A DNA stretch of 5,440 nucleotides from an uncultured bacterium. Lineage in GTDB: Bacteria; Bacteroidota; Bacteroidia; Chitinophagales; Chitinophagaceae. Position numbers and translations under genes: made by a program. This document shows, one piece after another, positions 1 to 5,440 of this stretch. The stretch's first letter is position 1. Every line of letters begins with the position of its first letter. The DNA lies in the NCBI GenBank assembly GCA_903957405.1, contig CAJBPC010000309.1:1-5440 (forward strand), written 5' to 3'. The notes below the pieces were generated by a model, which was given only the letters and a program-made list of their open reading frames with translations, was not told the origin of the DNA and made no database searches.

Positions 1-1704
1 GACCTGCAGCCGCTCGATTATCTATCGAATTTCGGAGATGCCAATGCCGGGGGAGCAAATGCGAACAGTTCGACCTTAAAGGATCCGTCGCATGACTACA
101 AGGAGGGGACTTTCAGCATCAAGCTCACCGCGTCCACCGCTAACGGTTGCATGAAGGATACCACCATATCGATGAAGTTCGCGTTGAAGCCCATCCTGGC
201 TTTCGCACCGCTCACCCCCATCTGTCAGGATGCGGCTGCGGTTACGATCACCGAGGGAACTGCGACCAACGGGGTGACGGGAACCGGCATATATCGGGGT
301 CCGGGAACATCTGCCAACGGCCGTTTCGACCCGTTGGTTTCCGGATATGGCACGCACACCATTTGGTATGTGTTCACGACTACGGGTGGATGTACAGATT
401 CCATTTCACAGACCATTGAAGTCTTTCCGAGGCCTGCTTCATCCTTCAATGCGACAAGCGCTGTCTGCGTTGACAATCAGGTGACCATCACGAATACATC
501 CACGATCCCGACCGGAGGCATCGGCAGCTGGCAATGGGATCTGGGAGATGGTAGCACTCCGGTGTACCAGAATGGAAATGTGTTCAATAAAGTCTATACA
601 ACGGCCGGGACATATAAGATAACGTTGGTGACCAAAAGCCTCCTCGGCTGTATCAGCCTGCCAACTGAGCAAACCGTACTGGTGAGTCCGGACCCCGTGG
701 CGAATTTCACCTTTCCTGCTGCGGTGTGTTTTCCGGGCAATCCGGTGGTGATGACGAATACCAGCACTGTGGCAGACAACAGTGTGTTGTCCCATTCCTG
801 GAATTATGGTGATGGAAGTCCTTTGGCTACGACTGTGAACGGGTCAAGGATCTACGCTGCCACAGGGAGTTATAGCATCAAGCTCACGACCGTATCGGCA
901 AAGGGGTGCAGCCATGATACGACCAAAGTATTCAATGCGTTTTTTGGCAAGCCTGTGGCGCGCTTCACGATGAGTGCCGCGGATATCTGCCAGGGTGTGG
1001 AAAGCCAGTTCTCCGATGCCAGCACAGACGTCGGCAGCAGCATCACTGCCCGGAGCTGGAGTTTTGGGGATGGCAGCAGTTCTGCTCTGGCGGATCCGAA
1101 GAAGCGGTATAATTCGCCCGGCCGGTACACGGTAACGCTGACGGCAACCAATGCTGCCGGGTGTGCATCCGATCCTTTCAGCCAGCAGGTGAATGTTTTT
1201 TTACAACCGGTCGTTGATGCAGGACCGTCCTTCGTGGTGCCGCAGGGCAGTGTGGTGAATTTCTTGTCTGTGGCGAACGATCCAGGCCTTGTTTTCCTGT
1301 GGACACCGACGCCGGACCTTACGCCTGCCAGCCTGCTCCGAGCTTCCGTGACCGCCTTGCAGGATCAGGTATATCGGCTGACGGCCACGGGCCAAAACGG
1401 TTGTACTGCTACGGATACCGTTAGCGTAAAGATCCTGAAGACCGTGAAGATCCCGAACGTGTTTTCGCCCAATGGGGATGGTGTCAATGATCGATGGAAC
1501 ATCGAGAATATGGCAGACTATCCAGGCTGCACGCTTCAGGTATTCAACCGTTACGGACAGCTTGTGTACTCCGTGGCAGGGTACAACACGCCGTGGGATG
1601 GGAAGGTCAATGGAAGGGATCTGCCCGTCGGGGTGTATTACTATGTCATCAATTTGAAGAACGGATTCAAACCTATAAATGGTTCCATAACTATCATACG
1701 CTAA
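1..1704 (+). CDS. PKD/Ig-like repeat surface protein with type B T9SS sorting domain (5' truncated)
   Basis: The reading frame is open from base 1 with no convincing start, so only the last 567 residues are seen and the N-terminus and signal peptide lie upstream. Numbering from the first codon, there is the end of a PKD domain (NFGDA near residue 10), then an Ig-like domain without the PKD core motif (about 61-143). Three PKD domains follow, with cores WDLGDGS (179), NYGDGS (268) and SFGDGS (354). A last Ig-like domain (about 403-480) leads into an 85-residue C-terminal domain starting VKIPNVFSPNGDGVND (482) and ending GSITIIR. That ending matches the gliding-motility-associated, type B sorting domain of T9SS cargo. 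The protein is therefore inferred to be exported across the outer membrane and displayed as an adhesin-like or structural surface protein; ligand unknown. It lies 7 bases before a PorP/SprF gene, its likely secretion partner. No enzymatic domain is visible in this part, but one could lie upstream. Confidence 0.93.
   Translation, partial: DLQPLDYLSNFGDANAGGANANSSTLKDPSHDYKEGTFSIKLTASTANGCMKDTTISMKFALKPILAFAPLTPICQDAAAVTITEGTATNGVTGTGIYRGPGTSANGRFDPLVSGYGTHTIWYVFTTTGGCTDSISQTIEVFPRPASSFNATSAVCVDNQVTITNTSTIPTGGIGSWQWDLGDGSTPVYQNGNVFNKVYTTAGTYKITLVTKSLLGCISLPTEQTVLVSPDPVANFTFPAAVCFPGNPVVMTNTSTVADNSVLSHSWNYGDGSPLATTVNGSRIYAATGSYSIKLTTVSAKGCSHDTTKVFNAFFGKPVARFTMSAADICQGVESQFSDASTDVGSSITARSWSFGDGSSSALADPKKRYNSPGRYTVTLTATNAAGCASDPFSQQVNVFLQPVVDAGPSFVVPQGSVVNFLSVANDPGLVFLWTPTPDLTPASLLRASVTALQDQVYRLTATGQNGCTATDTVSVKILKTVKIPNVFSPNGDGVNDRWNIENMADYPGCTLQVFNRYGQLVYSVAGYNTPWDGKVNGRDLPVGVYYYVINLKNGFKPINGSITIIR
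433..1206 (+). repeat. Three tandem PKD domains (protein-level repeats)
   Basis: Three consecutive units of about 85-87 residues each carry the PKD signature W/Y-x-(F/Y/L)GDGS, then a (Y/G)xY-x-(I/V)-x-L-x strand and a G-C near the end. They are diverged at the DNA level, so this is a domain array and not a DNA tandem repeat. PKD arrays typically act as stiff extracellular spacers. A partial fourth PKD unit sits at the left edge, separated from these by an Ig-like domain of a different type. Confidence 0.8.
1444..1701 (+). other. Type B (gliding-motility-associated) C-terminal sorting domain
   Basis: This segment encodes the last 86 residues of the cargo protein. Diagnostic elements are PNVFSPNGDGVND at its start, LQVFNRYGQLVY in the middle, then WDGKVNGRDLPVGVYYYVI and a short beta-strand end, GSITIIR. 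In this family the domain directs periplasmic cargo to the T9SS. Type B domains are, in the studied cases, associated with a dedicated PorP/SprF protein. That matches the gene immediately downstream. Confidence 0.93.
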
Positions 1705-1711
1705 ACCATCC

Positions 1712-2740
1712 ATGATGAGAACAATCGCACATTTGCAGAATGCTTGCACGCTGGTGGTGATCACTGTGGTGCTGGCTATGGCCGGCATCCCCACACAGGC
1801 ACAAGTGGATCCGCATTTCACCCAGTACTATGTGTATCCTTCCTGGCTCAATCCGGCGTTGACAGGCGCTTTTGATGGCAGTTACAGGGTATCCGGCATC
1901 TACCGCAACCAGTGGGGCAATGTGAGTGTGCCGTACAGCACGCCCGGCGTTTCGGCTGATTTCACGACCGATAAGAACCTCAATGTAGGGGTGAGCATGC
2001 TTCGCCAAACAGCAGGTGACGGCGGATATTCCTACACCACGGCATACGGAAATGTTGCCTACACGGGTGTCCGCTTCGGTGCGAATGAAAACAAACGACT
2101 TGTTTTCGGAATGCAGATCGGACTGATCCAGCGTCGTTTCGATCCCAATAAACTCCGTTTCGGTGACCAGTGGAATCCGGTGATGGGATATTCCGCTGCA
2201 AACCCGACGACGGATGTGATCAATGCCAGGACCAATGCTGTTTTCGATGCAGGCGTGGGGGTGCTTTATTTCGATGCGGAGCCCGGAAAGAAGGCCAATA
2301 TCTTCGCCGGACTATCCGCCTCGCATATCACCCGTCCGGCCGATAAATTCCATTCTTTCAATGATGCCCGTATGCCGATGCGTGTGACGGCACATGCCGG
2401 GGTTCGGATAAATGTCAACGATCGTACCAGCATCGTGCCGAATGCACTTTATTTGATGCAGGGTTCCGCCCGTGAGACGATGCTTGGTGCATATGTACAG
2501 TCAAGACTCAGTATGAATACGGATTTAATGCTTGGTGCGAACTATCGGTTCAGCGATGCCGTTACCCCATTTGTCGGTTTCACACTGAACAACACGATGT
2601 TCAGCGTCAGCTATGACGTGAACACATCCGACCTTGGCCGGCTGGTCAAGGGCACCAATAGCTTCGAGATCTCACTGACGCTGATAGGGCGAAAAACAAC
2701 GAAAACTCCTGAAGTGGAATTCGTTTGTCCGAGACTTTGA
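1712..2740 (+). CDS. PorP/SprF-family type IX secretion outer-membrane protein (copy 1)
   Basis: This is a complete 342-residue protein, a normal length for the family. The N-terminus is a signal peptide (hydrophobic core about 12-25, likely cleavage near TQA-QVD at 30/31). The family hallmark follows directly: DPHFTQYY (33-40), WLNPALTG (45-52), RNQW (65-68) and YSTPGVSAD (75-83). Alternating hydrophobic/polar strands run through the rest, as in a 14-strand-type outer-membrane barrel, with SHITRP (204-209) and the late strands SVSYDVNTSDL and NSFEISLTL. It ends in a polar tail, FVCPRL. PorP/SprF proteins work with the T9SS to export and retain cargo; F. johnsoniae SprF is needed for SprB. 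The start at 1712 leaves 7 bases after the cargo gene; a second ATG at 1715 could serve instead. No Shine-Dalgarno site is visible. Tight linkage suggests it serves the upstream PKD protein. Family assignment is firm; the cargo pairing is inferred. Confidence 0.93.
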   Translation: MMRTIAHLQNACTLVVITVVLAMAGIPTQAQVDPHFTQYYVYPSWLNPALTGAFDGSYRVSGIYRNQWGNVSVPYSTPGVSADFTTDKNLNVGVSMLRQTAGDGGYSYTTAYGNVAYTGVRFGANENKRLVFGMQIGLIQRRFDPNKLRFGDQWNPVMGYSAANPTTDVINARTNAVFDAGVGVLYFDAEPGKKANIFAGLSASHITRPADKFHSFNDARMPMRVTAHAGVRINVNDRTSIVPNALYLMQGSARETMLGAYVQSRLSMNTDLMLGANYRFSDAVTPFVGFTLNNTMFSVSYDVNTSDLGRLVKGTNSFEISLTLIGRKTTKTPEVEFVCPRL

Positions 2741-2762
2741 CGCAGACCTAAAAAATCCAACC
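2741..2762 (+). promoter_or_regulatory. Short A-rich leader before the PorE-like gene
   Basis: The 22-base gap contains a TAAAAAAT run about 10-16 bases before the ATG at 2763, and no Shine-Dalgarno-like purine block. A-rich leaders are common at Bacteroidota starts, which modestly favours 2763 over the internal ATG at 2787. No promoter or terminator hairpin is recognisable, so transcription probably reads through. Confidence 0.35.
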
Positions 2763-4766
2763 ATGACGCACAACAATACCTGTACGATGAAAAGTTTGGT
2801 GATCCTCATGACAGGGATGATTGCCCTGAACCTGCAAGCGCAGTTTTCGTATGACTATGTGAAGGCAGCGGATGCATATTTCAAGAAGCGGGATTATGCT
2901 TCTGCGGCAAGTTATTACGAGAAGCAGCTGTCAACTGACAAGGGGAAATCCGGGTCGTCATATAACCCGTACACCTTGCAGACCAAGGGGGTGAAAGGCG
3001 GGAAGGTGGCGGTGAGTTCCAGGGCCCAGGCCTCGTACAACCTGGCGGAATGCTATCGCGAGCTTAACTTCCCACAGAAGGCGGCGGAAGCATACGAGAA
3101 GGTCATTGCTTCCGGCACGGAGGCATTCCCTCTGACACGCTTTCACTATGCTTCGCAACTTAGGGCGCTGGGAAAGTTCACAGAGGCCGAAGGGGAGTTC
3201 ACTGAATTCCTCAATGGCTACACCCAGCAGGACGCCATCAGTCAGCATGCAGCCAGAGAGGTGGAGAACCTCCGCTTCATACAGGCGCAAATGAACAGGG
3301 GAGACCTCAGCCTTTACAAGGTCAGCAAGCTGGGCGAGGCGGTCAATGCCGGAGGAGCGAACTACGCAGCCGTTTTTGGCCCCGACAATACACTTTATTT
3401 CACCAGCACCCGTGCGGATAGCGCAAAGGTGGGTGCGAAAAATGCCAATCGGCTCATGAAGGCCGATTTTGAGCAGGGGGCTTTCTTAGGTGTCACCGAC
3501 GTGGGTCTGATGCAGGATCCGGGGATGCAGCAAGGTGTCGCCACCATCTCAGCTGACGGCAGCCGTATGTTTTTCACCCGTTGGGGTATGAAGGATGGAA
3601 AGAAGCTGGCAACGATCCATACGGTCGGCCGATCAGGGAAGGCGTGGGACAATCCCGTGGCCGTCGGTGCCGCGGTCAATGTGCCGGGATATAGTGCACA
3701 GCAACCATTCCTGATGCCGGGTGGCCGCGAGCTGATCTTCAGCAGTGACAAGCCGGGCGGACTTGGCGGGTTCGATCTGTGGATATCCGACGTTGATGCG
3801 CAAGGGAATCTGTCGGAACCCAGGAACCTGGGTGAGGCTGTCAATACAAAAAATGACGAGCAGGCTCCTTCGTTCCATGAACCCAGCGGGAGCCTTGTGT
3901 TTTCGAGCAATGGCCGTGTGGGTATGGGAGGATACGATCTTTTCCAATCCAAGCTTCAAGGCAAGTCATGGTCGGAGCCGGTGAACCTGGGATACCCCGT
4001 GAATTCGTTCCGGGATGATATGTATTTTTCCAGCAGAGGTGGCAACAAGCATCTCCTCAGCGACGTACTCATCAGTTCCGATCGATCTGCCGATTGCTGT
4101 CTGGAGACCTTCGCCCTTTCAAAAGCCCAACAACCCGCACAGCTCAGCGGATTGGTCATATCCTGTGCCGACAGCAAGCCAGTGGCCGGGGCATCCGTCA
4201 CGATTGCCGGCAGGACTGTCACCACCGGAGCAGACGGTGCTTACGCATTCCTGTTCGATGAGTTCGTTCCGGTGGATATCATGGCGATGGCTGATGGTTT
4301 TGAAGACCGGACCATCAACCTACCGGCACCTGGAAGTGAAGTCATCAAGACCTCCGCACCTGACATATGCCTGAAGCCCGTGCAGACGTTCCCGCCTTCG
4401 GTGGGTACTGTCGAGACGATGGAGAATATCCTCTTCAACTATGACAAGTACTATGTGCTCGATCTCTCAAAAACCTATCTCGACAACCTCGCTGCGAAGT
4501 TGGTTGCCAGTCCGTCCACGATCCTCGAGATTGGCGGTCATACCGACAATAAAGGGGATGATGAGTATAATCTCAAGCTTTCCGAAGCCCGTGCCCGTGA
4601 AGTTGTCAAGTATCTTATCACGAAAGGGGTGAGTTCTTTGCAGCTCCAGGCAAAAGGCTATGGGGAGACCATGCCTGTGGCACCGAATGCGCATCCTGAC
4701 GGAAGCGATAATCCCGAGGGCAGGAAGTTGAACAGGCGTACAGAATTCAAAGTACTGCAACGATAA
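2763..4766 (+). CDS. PorE-like periplasmic protein: TPR, PD40 propeller, carboxypeptidase-regulatory-like domain, OmpA peptidoglycan-binding domain
   Basis: This is a complete 667-residue protein. A signal peptide (MKSLVILMTGMIALNLQAQ, residues 9-27) precedes about three TPR-like helical hairpins (28-56, 85-118, 122-153), with a Gly/Ser/Lys-rich loop at 57-86. About five PD40-type beta-propeller blades follow (about 195-440), with strands such as LYFTSTRAD, MFFTRW, LIFSSDKPGGLGGFDLW and LVFSSNG, then DCCLETF (444-450). A carboxypeptidase-regulatory-like beta-sandwich spans about 459-540. The C-terminal OmpA domain (about 553-667) has GHTD (592-595), SEARAREV (607-614), GYGE (632-635) and NRRTEF (657-662). 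Asp595 and Arg610 have the spacing of the diaminopimelate-binding pair in OmpA domains, so peptidoglycan binding is likely. The domain order matches PorE of Porphyromonas gingivalis, which links T9SS components to the cell wall. Start 2763 was chosen for its A-rich leader; 2787 gives a more classical signal peptide and is a real alternative. No lipobox is seen. It could be a paralogue and not the core PorE. Confidence 0.9.
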   Translation: MTHNNTCTMKSLVILMTGMIALNLQAQFSYDYVKAADAYFKKRDYASAASYYEKQLSTDKGKSGSSYNPYTLQTKGVKGGKVAVSSRAQASYNLAECYRELNFPQKAAEAYEKVIASGTEAFPLTRFHYASQLRALGKFTEAEGEFTEFLNGYTQQDAISQHAAREVENLRFIQAQMNRGDLSLYKVSKLGEAVNAGGANYAAVFGPDNTLYFTSTRADSAKVGAKNANRLMKADFEQGAFLGVTDVGLMQDPGMQQGVATISADGSRMFFTRWGMKDGKKLATIHTVGRSGKAWDNPVAVGAAVNVPGYSAQQPFLMPGGRELIFSSDKPGGLGGFDLWISDVDAQGNLSEPRNLGEAVNTKNDEQAPSFHEPSGSLVFSSNGRVGMGGYDLFQSKLQGKSWSEPVNLGYPVNSFRDDMYFSSRGGNKHLLSDVLISSDRSADCCLETFALSKAQQPAQLSGLVISCADSKPVAGASVTIAGRTVTTGADGAYAFLFDEFVPVDIMAMADGFEDRTINLPAPGSEVIKTSAPDICLKPVQTFPPSVGTVETMENILFNYDKYYVLDLSKTYLDNLAAKLVASPSTILEIGGHTDNKGDDEYNLKLSEARAREVVKYLITKGVSSLQLQAKGYGETMPVAPNAHPDGSDNPEGRKLNRRTEFKVLQR

Positions 4767-4775
4767 CACTCTAAA

Positions 4776-5440
4776 ATGGAGCTTCTGCAGATGTGTAGGT
4801 ATTGTGTGCTATTGTTGTCGTTTTTTTGGTGTGGCTGGCTGCAGGCACAACAGAGGCCTCATTATACGCAGTATATACTGAATCAGTACATATTGAATCC
4901 CGCCATATCCGGGATAGAGAATTATACGGATGTGAAGCTTAGCCACCGGCACCAGTGGGTGGGCATTCAGGATGCGCCTGTCACGACCTATCTGTCGGTG
5001 CATGCCCCGTTGGGTAAGAAGGATACGCGGACTACTGCCACTTCATTCGCAGGCCCCGAGACCAATCCGAGGGGCAGGCAGTATTGGGTGGATTATATGG
5101 CGGCGGAACCGCATCATGGCATTGGGATGCAGGTGATCAATGACCGCGTCGGTCCCTTGCAGAATTTCTCCGCCTATGTAACCTATGCTTACCATATCGG
5201 ACTTACGCCTCGGACCAATCTTTCTGCAGGGTTCGGCCTCGGCTTCAACAGGCTGTCGCTCAACACTGCTCGGCTTGATTTCGGGGCAGTGAACATCGAT
5301 CCGGCCGTTGCCGGCAGCGCAGTCCTGAACCGTTTCAAGCCCGACCTCAGCGCCGGCATCTATCTGTACTCCTCCGGTTTCTTTGCCGGACTGTCGGTGC
5401 AGCAGGTGATACCGGAGAATATCCGGTTTTCGGAGAACCA
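4776..5440 (+). CDS. PorP/SprF-family type IX secretion outer-membrane protein (copy 2, 3' truncated)
   Basis: The frame is open from an ATG at 4776 to the right edge without a stop, giving 221 residues of a protein probably over 300 long. A hydrophobic signal peptide (about 9-24, likely cleavage near LQA-QQ) precedes the family hallmark: PHYTQYILNQ (28-37), YILNPAISG (38-46), HQWVGIQDAP (59-68) and TTYLSVHAPLG. GIGMQVINDRVGP (115-127), then FSAYVTYAYHI and GFGLGFN, are typical barrel strands. It differs clearly from copy 1 and has a polar insertion at about 81-113. The start at 4776 lies 9 bases after the PorE-like gene. An ATG at 4791 would give a less acidic signal-peptide start (MCRYCVLLL) and is preceded by GGAG nine bases upstream, so it may be the true start. 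Role inferred from the family: T9SS partner for export or anchoring of type B cargo, possibly one encoded beyond the edge. Confidence 0.9.
   Translation, partial: MELLQMCRYCVLLLSFFWCGWLQAQQRPHYTQYILNQYILNPAISGIENYTDVKLSHRHQWVGIQDAPVTTYLSVHAPLGKKDTRTTATSFAGPETNPRGRQYWVDYMAAEPHHGIGMQVINDRVGPLQNFSAYVTYAYHIGLTPRTNLSAGFGLGFNRLSLNTARLDFGAVNIDPAVAGSAVLNRFKPDLSAGIYLYSSGFFAGLSVQQVIPENIRFSEN

Noticed and set aside
1705..1711. Possible terminator or promoter between the cargo gene and the first PorP/SprF gene
   Set aside because: Seven bases are too few for a hairpin or promoter; the genes are simply adjacent in one operon.
1201..1821. Long minus-strand open frame (206 codons) opposite the end of the cargo gene
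   Set aside because: It runs antisense across the conserved type B sorting domain and into the PorP/SprF signal peptide. Its translation shows no recognisable domain, so it is a shadow of the real genes.
3395..3952. Minus-strand open frame (185 codons) opposite the propeller region of the PorE-like gene
   Set aside because: It is antisense to well-conserved PD40 blades and rich in Pro/Ser from reverse-complemented Gly codons; no domain or start context supports it.
4015..4374. Plus-strand open frame (119 codons) in another frame within the PorE-like gene
   Set aside because: It overlaps the carboxypeptidase-regulatory-like region, which is clearly coding in the main frame. The alternative product is low-complexity with no recognisable family.
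4821..4827. Run of seven T in the signal peptide of the second PorP/SprF gene, possibly a phase-variation tract
   Set aside because: The frame is intact, the run is short, and Phe/Leu-rich signal peptides readily give T runs. A similar seven-T run at 1196-1202 in the cargo gene also has no sign of slippage.

Overview
The window looks like chromosomal DNA from a member of the Bacteroidota, with roughly balanced base composition. The lineage call rests on three things: a gliding-motility-type (type B) C-terminal sorting domain, two PorP/SprF-family proteins, and translation starts with A-rich or undistinguished leaders instead of clear Shine-Dalgarno sites. A Chitinophaga- or Sphingobacterium-like relative is plausible, but the genus cannot be fixed from this sequence.

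Layout: four genes, all on the + strand and packed head to tail. Bases 1-1704 are the 3' part of a gene for a secreted, multi-domain PKD/Ig-like surface protein ending in a type B sorting domain; its start lies upstream of the window. Bases 1712-2740 are a complete PorP/SprF-family outer-membrane protein. Bases 2763-4766 are a complete TPR / PD40 beta-propeller / carboxypeptidase-regulatory-like / OmpA protein with the domain order of PorE. Bases 4776-5440 are a second, divergent PorP/SprF-family gene cut off by the right edge. The gaps are 7, 22 and 9 bases, and none contains a terminator-like hairpin, so one transcript is likely. Its promoter would be upstream of base 1. No stretch over 300 bases lacks a gene, and I saw no RNA genes, mobile elements or CRISPR arrays.

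How the genes fit together (inference from family knowledge): the PKD protein is probably a cargo of the type IX secretion system (T9SS). The adjacent PorP/SprF protein would be its dedicated outer-membrane partner, as SprF is for the SprB adhesin of Flavobacterium johnsoniae. The PorE-like protein would tie the PorP/SprF protein to peptidoglycan through its OmpA domain. The second PorP/SprF gene may serve another cargo just downstream. The arrangement is a recognisable Bacteroidota theme and not a wholly new system. The most interesting details are the regular cysteine pairing in the cargo, the missing lipobox in the PorE-like protein, and the two unlike PorP/SprF proteins flanking one PorE-like protein.
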